From Paracoccus alkanivorans (GTDB lineage Bacteria; Pseudomonadota; Alphaproteobacteria; Rhodobacterales; Rhodobacteraceae), in the NCBI RefSeq assembly GCF_003697785.1, contig NZ_QOKZ01000006.1, positions 264,044 to 328,043 of the forward strand: a stretch of DNA of 64,000 bases. Reading direction: 5' to 3'. A program made the translations under genes and the position numbers. The notes below the pieces were generated by a model. That model saw only the letters and a list, made by a program, of their open reading frames with translations, searched no databases and had not been told where the DNA came from. Shown piece by piece: positions 21,107 through 30,387 of this stretch (position 1 is its first letter; each line of letters begins with the position of its first letter).

Positions 21107-21897
21107 ATCCCGTTGACGTCACGAGGGGCGACGGCCCGGTCATCCTTGGGCTGCCGCATACCGGAACCTTTCTGCCCGATGATATCCTGACAAGGCTGAA
21201 CCCGCGCGGACAGCTTTTGGCCGATACCGACTGGCATATCCACCGGCTCTATGAGGGGCTGCTGCCCGGCGCGACCACGGTGCGGGCGCGGTTCCATCGC
21301 TATGTCATCGATGCCAATCGCGGCCCCGACGATGCCAGCCTCTATCCCGGCCAGAACACCACCGGGCTCGTGCCTCTAACCGATTTCGACGGCGAGCCGA
21401 TCTGGACCGAGACGCCCGGCCCGGAAGAGATCGCCGGGCGCAAGACCCGTTTCCACGCCCCCTACCACGCCGCACTTGCCGCAGAGATCGAGCGGGTTCG
21501 CGCGAAACATGGCGTGGCGATCCTGTATGACTGCCACTCGATCCGCAGCGAGATCCCGTTTCTCTTCGAGGGCAGGCTTCCGGATTTCAACATCGGCACG
21601 AATATGGGCGCGAGCTGCGATCCGCGTATCGAGGCGGCTGCGTGCGATGTCGTTAAGGCGACCGGGCGCAGCTGGGTGGTGAATGGCCGCTTCAAGGGCG
21701 GCTGGACGACGCGGCATTACGGCCAGCCCGCACGCGGTGTCCACGCCATCCAGATGGAACTGGCGCAATCGACGCATCTGGCAACGGAGGCTCCGCCCTT
21801 CGATTACGACGAAGGAAAGGCCGGGGCATTGCGGGAATCCCTGCGCGGGATCCTGGGCCGGTTGGCAGCGTTGGCGCCGGTGCTGGCGGCCGAATAA
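21103..21897 (+). CDS. hutG: N-formylglutamate deformylase
   Basis: A 264-residue zinc-type amidohydrolase releasing formate and glutamate from N-formylglutamate, the last step of the HutF route. [10 protein letters not shown], the [12 protein letters not shown] segment and [12 protein letters not shown] carry the family signatures. The start is GTG at 21103, inside a GTGA overlap with the hutH stop, with AAGGAGG at 21089-21095. The frame is open upstream (to 20899) but that would run through hutH. Pairing with hutF confirms the five-enzyme pathway. Confidence 0.93.
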   Translation: MNPVDVTRGDGPVILGLPHTGTFLPDDILTRLNPRGQLLADTDWHIHRLYEGLLPGATTVRARFHRYVIDANRGPDDASLYPGQNTTGLVPLTDFDGEPIWTETPGPEEIAGRKTRFHAPYHAALAAEIERVRAKHGVAILYDCHSIRSEIPFLFEGRLPDFNIGTNMGASCDPRIEAAACDVVKATGRSWVVNGRFKGGWTTRHYGQPARGVHAIQMELAQSTHLATEAPPFDYDEGKAGALRESLRGILGRLAALAPVLAAE

Positions 21898-21907
21898 CTG
21901 CGTCCCG

Positions 21908-21957
21908 CGATGGCCGGGGCTCTGCCCCGGACCCCGAGGTATTTGCACAAAGAAGAA
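21908..21957 (+). repeat. Intact copy of intergenic hairpin repeat, hutG-hutU junction
   Basis: GCGATGG followed by a perfect 7-bp stem-loop (CCGGGGC 21914-21920, loop TCT, GCCCCGG 21924-21930), then ACCCCGAGGTATTTGCA and an AAAGAAGAAA tail. The same unit occurs, split, at 4864-4960. Lying inside the hut operon, it could stabilise upstream mRNA or reduce read-through into hutU. Confidence 0.65.
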
Positions 21958-21990
21958 ATACAGGTTTTCCGATCTGCTTGGGAGCAAGAC

Positions 21991-23655
21991 ATGAACAATC
22001 CCCGCCACAATAGCCGCGACATCTATCCTGCCACCGGCACCGAGATCACCGCGAAGAGCTGGTTGACCGAGGCGCCGATGCGGATGCTGATGAACAACCT
22101 GCATCCCGACGTGGCCGAGAATCCGCATGAGCTGGTCGTCTATGGCGGCATCGGCCGGGCGGCGCGGACATGGAAGGATTTCGACCTGATCGTGGACAGC
22201 CTGAAGGCACTGGAGGAGGACCAGACCCTGCTGGTCCAGTCCGGCAAGCCGGTCGGCGTGTTCCGGACCCACAAGGATGCGCCCCGCGTGTTGATCGCCA
22301 ATTCCAACCTGGTGCCGCATTGGGCGAATTGGGATCATTTCAACGAACTCGATAAGAAGGGGCTGGCCATGTATGGCCAGATGACCGCCGGATCCTGGAT
22401 CTATATCGGCAGCCAGGGCATCGTGCAGGGCACCTACGAGACCTTTGTCGAGGCAGGGCGCCAGCATTACGGCGGCAATCTGACCGGGCGCTGGATCCTG
22501 ACCGCCGGATTGGGCGGGATGGGCGGCGCGCAGCCACTGGCGGCGGTGATGGCCGGGGCCTGCTGTCTGGCCGTGGAATGCGACGAGACCCGCGCCGATT
22601 TCCGGCTGCGGACGCGCTATGTCGACGCGAAGACCCATAGCCTCGACGAGGCGCTTGCCATGATCGATCAATGGACCGGGGCGGGCGAGGCGAAATCGGT
22701 GGCGCTGATCGGCAATGCGGCCGATGTGTTCCCGGAACTGGTCCGTCGCGGCATCCGCCCCGACATCGTCACCGATCAGACCAGCGCGCATGACCCCGTG
22801 CATGGCTATCTGCCCAAAGGGTGGAGCGTCGCGGAATGGCGGGCGAAGCAGGAAAGCGATCCCAAATCCGTCGAAAAGGCCGCTCGCGCCAGCATGCGCA
22901 AACATGTCGCCGCGATGGTGGATTTCTGGAATGGGGGCGTGCCGACACTGGATTACGGCAACAATATCCGCCAGGTCGCCAAGGAGGAGGGGCTGGAGAA
23001 CGCATTCGCCTTCCCCGGCTTCGTGCCCGCCTATATCCGCCCGCTTTTCTGCCGCGGCATCGGCCCGTTCCGTTGGGCGGCGCTGTCTGGTGATCCCGAG
23101 GACATCTATCGCACCGATGCCAAGGTGAAGGAACTGATCGACGACCCGCATCTGCATAACTGGCTGGACATGGCCCGCGAGCGGATCAGTTTCCAGGGCC
23201 TGCCCGCGCGGATCTGCTGGGTCGGGCTGGGGCTGCGCCACAAGCTGGGGCTGGCCTTTAACGAGATGGTCCGCAATGGCGAGTTGAAAGCCCCGATCGT
23301 GATCGGCCGCGACCACCTGGATTCCGGCTCGGTCGCCTCGCCCAACCGCGAGACCGAGGCGATGAGGGACGGCTCGGACGCGGTGTCGGACTGGCCGCTT
23401 CTGAATGCGCTGCTGAACACGGCCTCGGGGGCGACCTGGGTCAGCCTGCATCACGGCGGCGGTGTCGGCATGGGCTTTTCGCAGCATTCCGGCATGGTGA
23501 TCTGCTGCGATGGCAGCAAGGATGCTGATGCGAGGATCGCACGGGTGCTGTGGAACGACCCCGCGACCGGGGTGATGCGCCATGCCGATGCCGGTTATGA
23601 CATCGCGCTGGAATGCGCGAAAGAGCATCAACTGAACCTGCCCGGAATCCTGTAG
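21991..23655 (+). CDS. hutU: Urocanate hydratase
   Basis: A 554-residue NAD+-dependent enzyme converting urocanate to 4-imidazolone-5-propionate. [29 protein letters not shown] (NAD-binding region) and the catalytic Cys region [20 protein letters not shown] are diagnostic. ATG 21991 with GGAG six bases upstream gives the normal length; an upstream in-frame ATG at 21910 lies in the repeat element and is unlikely. Last gene of the plus-strand hut operon, converging with putP. Confidence 0.96.
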   Translation: MNNPRHNSRDIYPATGTEITAKSWLTEAPMRMLMNNLHPDVAENPHELVVYGGIGRAARTWKDFDLIVDSLKALEEDQTLLVQSGKPVGVFRTHKDAPRVLIANSNLVPHWANWDHFNELDKKGLAMYGQMTAGSWIYIGSQGIVQGTYETFVEAGRQHYGGNLTGRWILTAGLGGMGGAQPLAAVMAGACCLAVECDETRADFRLRTRYVDAKTHSLDEALAMIDQWTGAGEAKSVALIGNAADVFPELVRRGIRPDIVTDQTSAHDPVHGYLPKGWSVAEWRAKQESDPKSVEKAARASMRKHVAAMVDFWNGGVPTLDYGNNIRQVAKEEGLENAFAFPGFVPAYIRPLFCRGIGPFRWAALSGDPEDIYRTDAKVKELIDDPHLHNWLDMARERISFQGLPARICWVGLGLRHKLGLAFNEMVRNGELKAPIVIGRDHLDSGSVASPNRETEAMRDGSDAVSDWPLLNALLNTASGATWVSLHHGGGVGMGFSQHSGMVICCDGSKDADARIARVLWNDPATGVMRHADAGYDIALECAKEHQLNLPGIL

Positions 23656-23702
23656 GAGATCGGGACGAAAGGCATCCAGCCCTGCCGGATACCGTCAGGT
23701 TT

Positions 23703-25190
23703 TCATGCCAATGGGCGGAATTCCCCTGCCGTTTCGGTTGCACGGCTGACCACCACGATCGCGGCCCATGCCAGGATGAAGCCGGGGATGATCTCGTAGA
23801 TACCCGGCCCGCCCAGAAAGCTGCCGTCCCAGCCAAGGGCCGTCCATGCCATGACGGTCGCCGCACCGGTGACTAGGCCCGCGACCGCGCCCGTCCCGCT
23901 CATCTTGTCCCAGGTCAGCGACAGGATCATCAGCGGGCCGAAAGCGGCGCCGAAACCCGCCCAGGCATGGGCCACCAGACCCAGTATGTTCGAGTTCGGG
24001 TCCCCGGCGACCAGTGCCGCCACGATCCCCACCGCCAGAACGGAAATCCGGCCGACCGTGACCAATTGCCTGTCGCTCGCCTCGCGGTTCAGGAACAGCC
24101 GGTAGAAATCCTCGGTCAGCGACGAGGACGAGACCAGCAGCTGGCTGGAGATCGTGCTCATGATCGCGGCCAGCAGGGCGGCATAAAGGAACCCCGTCAC
24201 CAGCGGATGGAACAGCAGGTTCGACAGGACGATGAACAGAGTTTCGGGATCGTCCAGCGCCAGGCCCGTCCGCTCGACATAGGCGCGCCCGAAGATCCCC
24301 AGGCTCACCGCCCCGATCAGCGAAATTGCCATCCAGCCCATGCCGATATTGCGGGCTGCGGGAACCTCTGCGACCGAGCGGACGGCCATGAAGCGTACGA
24401 TGATATGGGGCTGCCCGAAATAGCCCAGCCCCCATGTCACCGCGGACAGAAAGCCGAAAAAGGTCAGGCCGCTGAACAGCGACAGGAAATCCGGATCTAC
24501 CCGGGTAACGGTTTGGGCCGCCTGCCCGATGCCGTCGCCCTGCCCCGTCGTCAGGATGACGACCGGCATGATGACGAGCGCCAGCATCATGATGCAGCCC
24601 TGAACGAAATCGGTCAGGCTGACCGCGAGGAAACCGCCAATCACCGTATAGGTCAGGACGATGATCAGCGTGAACCAGACACCGACCGCGTAATCGCTCA
24701 TTCCGCCGATATTGAACAGATCGCCAAAGGCGCTGGAAAAAAGCTTGCCGCCGGCGACGAGGCCCGAAGCCGTGTAGACCGCGAAGAACAGCACGATGAT
24801 GATCGCCGAAACCATGCGCAGCGCCATTGCTCGGCTCGGAAAGCGGTTCGCCAAGAACTGCGGCACGGTCAGCGCATTGTCATATCGCTCGGTCTGCTCT
24901 CGCAGGCGCGGGGCGACGACGATCCAGTTGACCAATGCGCCCACGAACAGGCCGATGCCGATCCAGGCCTCGACCAGCCCGCTGGCATAAAGCGCGCCGG
25001 GCAGGCCCAGCAGCAACCAGCCGCTCATATCCGACGCACCTGCCGAAAGCGCGGCCACGGCGGGCCCCAATTGACGGCCGCCAAGCATGTATTCCTCGGA
25101 ATTCGATGTCGAGCGCTGCGCTGCGTAGACACCGATCGCGATCATCAGGCCGAAGTAGAGAAGCAGACTTATCCAGACGCCGACAGCCAT
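23703..25190 (-). CDS. putP: Sodium/proline symporter
   Basis: A 495-residue inner-membrane Na+/solute symporter (SSS family) with about 13 hydrophobic segments. YMLGGRQLGPAVAALSAGASDMSGWLL matches the PutP substrate and Na+ site region almost word for word when read as shorter overlapping motifs (GGRQLGP, SAGASDMSGW). I chose ATG 25190 (MAVGVWIS); the open frame to 25487 adds low-complexity sequence antisense to the next gene. It ends 47 bp from hutU, tail to tail. Proline is the expected substrate, though a role in hut substrate import is conceivable. Confidence 0.9.
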   Translation of the reverse strand: MAVGVWISLLLYFGLMIAIGVYAAQRSTSNSEEYMLGGRQLGPAVAALSAGASDMSGWLLLGLPGALYASGLVEAWIGIGLFVGALVNWIVVAPRLREQTERYDNALTVPQFLANRFPSRAMALRMVSAIIIVLFFAVYTASGLVAGGKLFSSAFGDLFNIGGMSDYAVGVWFTLIIVLTYTVIGGFLAVSLTDFVQGCIMMLALVIMPVVILTTGQGDGIGQAAQTVTRVDPDFLSLFSGLTFFGFLSAVTWGLGYFGQPHIIVRFMAVRSVAEVPAARNIGMGWMAISLIGAVSLGIFGRAYVERTGLALDDPETLFIVLSNLLFHPLVTGFLYAALLAAIMSTISSQLLVSSSSLTEDFYRLFLNREASDRQLVTVGRISVLAVGIVAALVAGDPNSNILGLVAHAWAGFGAAFGPLMILSLTWDKMSGTGAVAGLVTGAATVMAWTALGWDGSFLGGPGIYEIIPGFILAWAAIVVVSRATETAGEFRPLA

Positions 25191-25395
25191 GGTTTTCTTC
25201 TCCTTTTCAGTCTCTTTCTTCGGGTTTCCGTTATCGAGCCTTAATACAACTCGCGGCTGATGACCACGCCCTGGCGCGAGATCGCGATCCCGGCCGGCAT
25301 GGGCCCGATCGTGAACCGGAGGCCGAACGGTGAAAACGACTGCAGCAGTTGCCGTGGCCAGATTGCGGTTCCGTTCGATCCGGAACCACCAAGGC

Positions 25396-26334
25396 TTACC
25401 TATCGTCGTATATTCCCGTATGGATCCTGCCATCCGGATCGGACCAGGCGCGATACATGCCGGGGCTGTTGAAAGGCAGGCAGACATTGCCTTTCCGATC
25501 CACCGCGATCAGCCCGCCTGATCCGCCGATCCGGCCAAGTTCGGCGACGAGATCCCCGGCGGCCCGGGCAAGGGCTTGCCCGCCCCAACGCATTCGGGCG
25601 TCGATCTCGTGCCCGACCGCCCAACGGATGAAATATTCGCCATGTCCCGTGGCCGAGATCGCTGCGGTTTCGTCATCGGCCCAGGTGCCGGCGCCGATAA
25701 CCGGGCTGTCGCCGACCCGGCCGGGCATTTTCGCCGTCATGCCGCCGGTCGAGGTCGCCGCCGCCAGATGGCCGGAACAATCCAGGGCCACCGCGCCGAC
25801 CGTGCCATGCCTGCGCGCCGGATCGCAATCGTCGGGCTGGCCGAGGCGGCGGCGCTCCAGTTCGGCCTGCAACGCCGCGCGGCGCGGTTCTGTTCCGAAC
25901 CAGTCCGGCTCCATCATTTCCAACCCCGAAGCCTCGCAAAAGCGGCGGGCACCATCGCCGGACAGAAGCACGTGATCGGTCTGTTCCATCACCGCACGGG
26001 CGGCCAGAACCGGGTGACGCGGACCGCAAATTCCCGAGATCGCGCCGCATTCCCGCGTCGCTCCATCCATGATCGCCGCGTCCATCTCGTGCGTGGCATC
26101 CGAGGTGAAAACCGCACCGCGTCCGGCATTGAACAACGGGTCCTCTTCCAGCGCCATCACCGAGGCCGTCACCGCATCCAGCGCGGTGCCACCCCTTTGC
26201 AGCACCTCCAGCCCCGCTGCCAGGCAAGCGCGCAGCCCATGGTGATAGGCGGCTTCGCGTTCGGGCTTCATCCGGGATTTCAGGATGGTTCCGGCGCCAC
26301 CATGCAGGGCGATGACGGGGGTGATATCGGTCAT
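25396..26334 (-). CDS. iaaA: Isoaspartyl peptidase/L-asparaginase (Ntn hydrolase)
   Basis: A 312-residue plant-type asparaginase that hydrolyses isoaspartyl dipeptides and L-asparagine. ALHGGAGT at the N-terminus is the family start, and HGTVGAVAL near residue 178 holds the Thr that becomes the new N-terminal nucleophile after self-cleavage of the precursor. The late GTGH/ATGHGEYF region is also typical. It is 49 bp downstream of the P1 peptidase gene on the same strand, so the pair likely works together on peptide breakdown. Confidence 0.93.
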   Translation of the reverse strand: MTDITPVIALHGGAGTILKSRMKPEREAAYHHGLRACLAAGLEVLQRGGTALDAVTASVMALEEDPLFNAGRGAVFTSDATHEMDAAIMDGATRECGAISGICGPRHPVLAARAVMEQTDHVLLSGDGARRFCEASGLEMMEPDWFGTEPRRAALQAELERRRLGQPDDCDPARRHGTVGAVALDCSGHLAAATSTGGMTAKMPGRVGDSPVIGAGTWADDETAAISATGHGEYFIRWAVGHEIDARMRWGGQALARAAGDLVAELGRIGGSGGLIAVDRKGNVCLPFNSPGMYRAWSDPDGRIHTGIYDDR

Positions 26335-26383
26335 GACTGAGGACTCCTTTCAGCGCAGGGTCGGTATTTTGGCGATGGAACCG

Positions 26384-27409
26384 TCAGATGCCGGAATCGA
26401 GCCAGTCCGACAACAGCGGGCGGCTCTTCCCATCTTTTCCTGAGACGGCGGTTGCCGCACAAAGCGCGTTCAGCACGGCTTCTTCGGTGGCCTCGCAGGC
26501 AGCACGGAACATGTCGTCGATATGGCTGTCATGCAGCCGCCGGATCGTAAGGAAATCGCTTTCGGCACCATGCGGAACGCGATTCGCCGTGGTAAAGCCC
26601 AGCACGATATCCCCGCTGCCATGCCCCCAGAAGGCCCCGAGCCGGGCCAGCCCCGCCCCCGCCCGGCGGCAAATCCGCTGCAACTGGCGCTGATCGACCG
26701 GCATGTCGGTCGCCAGCACCACGATGACCGAACCTTTCTCGGGGCGGGACGGCTGGCGCAGATCGGGGCGGCGGCCATCGGGAAGGATCAAATCCCCAGC
26801 CCGTCCGAAATTCGCCAGCACCAGCACACCAAGATGCCGCGTTTCACCCGATATAATCACCTGCCGCGAAGCGCTGCCGATCCCGCCCTTGAAGCCGAAA
26901 CAGGTCATTCCGGTGCCCGCGCCGACCGAACCTTCGGCAAAATCCGCCCCTGCGGAGTCGATGGCGGCGATGGCGTCGGCCTCGGTCACGGCCATTGCCT
27001 GGATATCCGACAGGGCGCCATCGTTGCACTCGCCGACCACCGCATTCACCGTCGAGCTTTCGCGCCCGATATCGGGGTTTTCGGCGATTGCGCGCCCGAT
27101 CAGCGCATCGACGCAACGCCCGACTCCGAAGGTGTTGGTCAGCAGAACCGGCGTTTCCAGCAGACCCAGCTCGGCCAGCTGCACCAGTCCCGCGCTCTTG
27201 CCGAAGCCGTTCACGACCTCGACGGCCGCCGTCAGTTTCCGCCGGAAAAGGTTACCCGGTTGCGGGACGATCGCGGTCACGCCAGTATTCACCGCACCTC
27301 GCCGGATGGTCCGGTGACCGACCGTAACCCCCGGCACATCGGTTATCGCGTTGCGCGCGCCCGCGGACATAAGCCCCGGCCCCGCAGCGAAATCCCGATA
27401 TCGCGCCAT
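26384..27409 (-). CDS. P1-family (DmpA/BapA-like) aminopeptidase
   Basis: A 341-residue Ntn-hydrolase-like peptidase. ITDVPGVTVGH at the start, STVNAVVGECNDG mid-protein, and EGSVGAGTGM followed by GFKGGIGS are the DmpA/beta-peptidyl aminopeptidase signatures; the Gly-Ser pair in the last motif is where I expect self-processing. ATG 27409 has AAGGAGA upstream; the frame runs open to 27562 without a better start. It lacks an obvious signal peptide. Likely operon with the isoaspartyl peptidase, giving a set aimed at unusual peptide bonds. Confidence 0.9.
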   Translation of the reverse strand: MARYRDFAAGPGLMSAGARNAITDVPGVTVGHRTIRRGAVNTGVTAIVPQPGNLFRRKLTAAVEVVNGFGKSAGLVQLAELGLLETPVLLTNTFGVGRCVDALIGRAIAENPDIGRESSTVNAVVGECNDGALSDIQAMAVTEADAIAAIDSAGADFAEGSVGAGTGMTCFGFKGGIGSASRQVIISGETRHLGVLVLANFGRAGDLILPDGRRPDLRQPSRPEKGSVIVVLATDMPVDQRQLQRICRRAGAGLARLGAFWGHGSGDIVLGFTTANRVPHGAESDFLTIRRLHDSHIDDMFRAACEATEEAVLNALCAATAVSGKDGKSRPLLSDWLDSGI

Positions 27410-27965
27410 CCTGTCTCCTTCCGCGATGTAATATGACTGCCGGGCTCCGTGAACCCCGCGTTTCATCCGACCAGCCCTGTCTGCACCCGCGCGGCCCGCT
27501 GGTAAAGCTCTCAAAGATGCGGGGACCGGAATGCTCCTCTCCCGGTATCCCAATGGAAGCAATGACCGGTTACGCCCCGGTCATGTCACGCATGGCCCTT
27601 CGCCAGGTTTGCCCGGTGCATGCCCGATATATTCCAGCAATCGATGGCGCTTTCTATGCAGGCTGGTCAACCTCGGATGCCGGCCAAAAAGGAGCGGGTT
27701 CAGCACAGGCCGGCAGTGCCGGTGGTCAGGCCGAAGCCCCCGGACACCCACCCGGAACCCGATGCGGACACAAGCTGAAACACGACGGTTCCAACCTTTT
27801 TTCTGACTGCGTTACGGGGCGCGATACCTCCCTGTTGACCGCCCCGCATAAGGCATCTATCTACCGGCAGGTTGCTGCGCCGTTTGCTGCGGGACTGTTG
27901 CGGGAATCGCGACCGCAGCGACATTCGAGGGGCAAGCCGGAAGGCTAACCCCTCGGGATGACCGT
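27410..27965. other. 556-bp region with no recognisable gene
   Basis: Between the peptidase start and the tRNA I see no convincing coding sequence. A plus-strand frame (27433-27948) is open but lacks any family pattern, a good ribosome site or a sensible composition. The P1 peptidase promoter should lie at the left end and the tRNA promoter at the right end. Confidence 0.5.
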
Positions 27966-28050
27966 GCGGGTGTGGCGAAACTGGTAGACGCACCAGATTT
28001 AGGTTCTGGCGCCGCAAGGCGTGGGGGTTCAAGTCCCTCCACCCGCACCA
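27966..28050 (+). tRNA. tRNA-Leu (anticodon UAG)
   Basis: An 85-nt class II tRNA including encoded CCA. The acceptor stem GCGGGTG (27966-27972) pairs with CACCCGC (28040-28046), discriminator A, CCA at 28048-28050. The anticodon arm CCAGA-TTTAGGT-TCTGG gives UAG (codon CUA), and a variable arm (GGCGCCGCAAGGCGT region) precedes the T arm GGGGGTTCAAGTCCCTC. All elements match tRNA-Leu. Confidence 0.97.
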
Positions 28051-28181
28051 TTCAATCCCCAGCAATTGCTGATAAACCCTTGCATTCCGTTGCCCCGCCG
28101 GTTTTTCCGTTACAGGCTCGGTCAGGAAAAGCCGTATGATGGGCAATTGTCGCCAACCAGAGATACAGGGAGAAAGCCGAG

Positions 28182-28715
28182 ATGTTCTCCGGCAACCGAA
28201 ACGCTGTCGTCGCAACCTCCATTGTGATCCTTCTTGCCACTGGGTGCACGCTTGCCGAAAGCAACAAGGGCCACACTGGCGCCGAAATGTCACCTGCCGG
28301 AGAAGCGCGATGCATTTCCACGACAACAGCGCAACAAGAGTTTGGCGTTCGGGCCACGAACGATGCCCGAAGCCGTGCCGGCTTGCCGCCAGTCAGGGCA
28401 AACGCCACACTTGCCCGCGCGGCGGCAGAGCAGGCCTGCGATATGGCCCGGCAAGGGCGGATGACACATGCCGGTAGCTCGGCGAGCCGCCCCGGGCAAC
28501 GAGTGAAGGCATTGGGCTATCGCCCCCGGATCACCGCAGAGAACATCGCGGCGGGTCCTTACAATCTTGAACAGGTTCTTTCAGTATGGAGTTCGTCCAG
28601 CGGACATCTCCGCAATATTTCGATTCCGCAGATACGTGATTTCGGCATCGGGCAGGCGATTGGTCCGGACGGGAGGACTCGATACTGGGCAGCTGTCTAC
28701 GGCGCTCCCAGGTAA
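28182..28715 (+). CDS. CAP-domain (SCP/PR1) lipoprotein
   Basis: A 177-residue exported protein. The N-terminal hydrophobic stretch ends in LLATGC, a lipobox, so Cys22 is probably lipidated. The rest is a bacterial CAP domain: NDARSRAGLPPVRANATLARAAAEQ, MARQGRMTHAG with its His, AENIAAG and the C-terminal GIGQAIG and YWAAVYG. Bacterial members occur at the cell surface and their activity is mostly unknown. It stands alone after the tRNA. Confidence 0.9.
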   Translation: MFSGNRNAVVATSIVILLATGCTLAESNKGHTGAEMSPAGEARCISTTTAQQEFGVRATNDARSRAGLPPVRANATLARAAAEQACDMARQGRMTHAGSSASRPGQRVKALGYRPRITAENIAAGPYNLEQVLSVWSSSSGHLRNISIPQIRDFGIGQAIGPDGRTRYWAAVYGAPR

Positions 28716-28837
28716 AGTGGGCTGCGCCACCAGTGCATGGTTTGAGCAAGCCAGCGGGCATTGTAGATGGCGTGCAGGGACCGTGACGAGGCGGCGCAAC
28801 ATACTGGGCATGACCGCTCCCTGTCGAATTTTTGTAA

Positions 28838-29425
28838 CTATCCCTGGAATCCACCGTCATTCAGATACTGGCTTTCCTCGGGTGTCAGCGCCCGGTCGAA
28901 GATCGGCTGCCTGTGGGGAAACCGGCCGAAGCGGGCGATAATGCTGTGGTGGCGTTTGGCCCGGTGAAGCCCCGAGGGCAGGTAGCGGCGATGCAGTTCC
29001 AGCGACAGTTCCTGATCTTCAGGCGTTTCGGAATGAGCGAAGGGCAGCAGCATGAAGACAAGCAAATCTCGCGGCACCAGGTCAAGAAAGCCTTGCTGCT
29101 CAGCGAGGCGGGCCACCGCCAGGGCCTTTCCGTCTGTGCGATACATTCGTTTCGTGCCCCGAAAAGCATTGCGGGGATATTGATCGAGCAGGATCAGAAG
29201 CGCGAGGCAGCCGTCGGGTGTGGCCTCCCATGCCGCAAGATCGCCTGCCGTGGCAGCGTCATGCAATGTTTCAAAACATGCGCGAAAGGCAGCATCAAAC
29301 GCGGGCGATTGGGAAAACCAGTTCTCCGCAGCGTCCCGCCACCATGCAATCACCTCGCCGATACGCGGGTCGGTCAGAAAGGCCACCTCGCGGCGGCCGA
29401 ATGTCTTTTGAAACGGATTATCCAT
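28838..29425 (-). CDS. DUF924 family protein
   Basis: A 195-residue soluble protein of the DUF924/UPF family with TPR-like fold and no known function. WWRDAAENWF near the start, then LALLILLDQYPRNAFRGTKRMY and LLPFAHSE are the family motifs. I chose ATG 29425 (MDNPFQK); the open frame upstream overlaps the SDR terminator. It follows the SDR gene on the same strand but a strong terminator separates them. Confidence 0.85.
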   Translation of the reverse strand: MDNPFQKTFGRREVAFLTDPRIGEVIAWWRDAAENWFSQSPAFDAAFRACFETLHDAATAGDLAAWEATPDGCLALLILLDQYPRNAFRGTKRMYRTDGKALAVARLAEQQGFLDLVPRDLLVFMLLPFAHSETPEDQELSLELHRRYLPSGLHRAKRHHSIIARFGRFPHRQPIFDRALTPEESQYLNDGGFQG

Positions 29426-29454
29426 TGCGCGCCCCGATCTTGCTGATTGGAAAA

Positions 29455-29479
29455 GGCCGGTGGCAAAATGCCACCGGCC
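29455..29479 (-). terminator. Strong terminator after the SDR gene
   Basis: A perfect 11-bp stem (GGCCGGTGGCA 29455-29465, loop AAA, TGCCACCGGCC 29469-29479) sits 8 bp past the SDR stop. On the minus strand it is followed by TTTTCC. Confidence 0.88.
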
Positions 29480-29487
29480 AAAGAGGA

Positions 29488-30261
29488 TCACTTGGTCGTG
29501 TAACCGCCGTTCACGAGGATCGTCTGGCCAGTCATCCACCACCCGCCGGAGACCATGAAGATGATCCAGGGCGCGATATCCTCGATATCGGTCAAGCCGG
29601 TCTTCGAGAACGGAGAGAGCGCCGCCGCCGTCTTGTGATAGGCAATCGCATCCTCTCCTTCGGCGGGATAGAAGAACGGGGTATCCATCGGGCCCGGCCC
29701 GATCGCGGTGACCGAGATGCCGCGCTCGCCCAGTTCCTTCGACGCCGCACGGGTAAAATGCTCGACCGGAGCTTTCAGCCCCTCGTAGGCGGCATAGAAA
29801 GGCGTGTAGGCGCCGAGAAGCGAGGTCACGATCGTGCAGATCTTGCCGTTGTCGTTGACGTGCCTGCCCGCCTCCTTCAGGAAGAAAAAGGCCGATTTGA
29901 CATTGACCGCGCAGGACAGGTCAAAGACCTCTTCGGTCACTTCGGCCATCGGTTTCTTCACCACCATGCCGACGGTGTTGATCGCGATGTCCGGGCGTCC
30001 CACGGCGGCGACCGTGTCCGCAAACAGTTTCTCCATCGCCGCCGCCGACGTCAGGTCGGCCTGGAAGGCGACTGCTTCGGCACCTGCGGATTTGATTGCC
30101 GCGACCGTTTCATCCGCCGCCGCCCTGGTCGCATCGCTGTTGTAATGAATGACGACGGCTTTTGCGCCGGCTCCGGCGAATTCGCGGGCCAGCAAGCCGC
30201 CCAGGTTCTTGGCACCACCCGCAATCAGAACCACTTTGCCTTCAATGCTGTTTCTCGACAT
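29488..30261 (-). CDS. Short-chain dehydrogenase/reductase
   Basis: A 257-residue SDR oxidoreductase. The cofactor loop reads IAGGAKNLGG, a variant of TGxxxGxG. NTVGM replaces the NNAG motif, TSLLGA supplies the catalytic Ser region, and YAAYEGLKA holds Tyr-x3-Lys. The C-terminal TGQTILVNGGYT is typical. ATG 30261 gives the normal length; the longer frame (to 30717) overlaps the divergent LysR gene. The neighbouring LysR regulator shares its promoter region and probably controls it. Substrate unknown. Confidence 0.9.
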   Translation of the reverse strand: MSRNSIEGKVVLIAGGAKNLGGLLAREFAGAGAKAVVIHYNSDATRAAADETVAAIKSAGAEAVAFQADLTSAAAMEKLFADTVAAVGRPDIAINTVGMVVKKPMAEVTEEVFDLSCAVNVKSAFFFLKEAGRHVNDNGKICTIVTSLLGAYTPFYAAYEGLKAPVEHFTRAASKELGERGISVTAIGPGPMDTPFFYPAEGEDAIAYHKTAAALSPFSKTGLTDIEDIAPWIIFMVSGGWWMTGQTILVNGGYTTK

Positions 30262-30349
30262 GTCATTTCCTTTTTTCGCTCTGAGAACGCCGCCCGAAGC
30301 GACGTCTTGCGAAAATATGACCTGTCTTGACTTACAGATAAACATGCCG

Positions 30350-30372
30350 TTCCTGTCATCATTTGACAGGAA
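30350..30372. promoter_or_regulatory. Perfect inverted repeat upstream of lysR (SDR module)
   Basis: TTCCTGTCA (30350-30358) and TGACAGGAA (30364-30372) form a perfect 9-bp inverted repeat with a 5-bp spacer, 15 bp before the lysR start and in the lysR-SDR divergent region. A looser CTGT-N8-ACAG lies at 30322-30337. Likely LysR binding site; assignment is inferred from position. Confidence 0.55.
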
Positions 30373-30387
30373 TGACGAACAATAGAC

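Noticed and set aside
27700..28326. Minus-strand reading frames (also 27857-28051) containing WRDLNPHALRR- and VEGLEPPRLAAPE-like peptides
   Set aside because: These are antisense to tRNA-Leu(UAG), a well-known source of false protein annotations.
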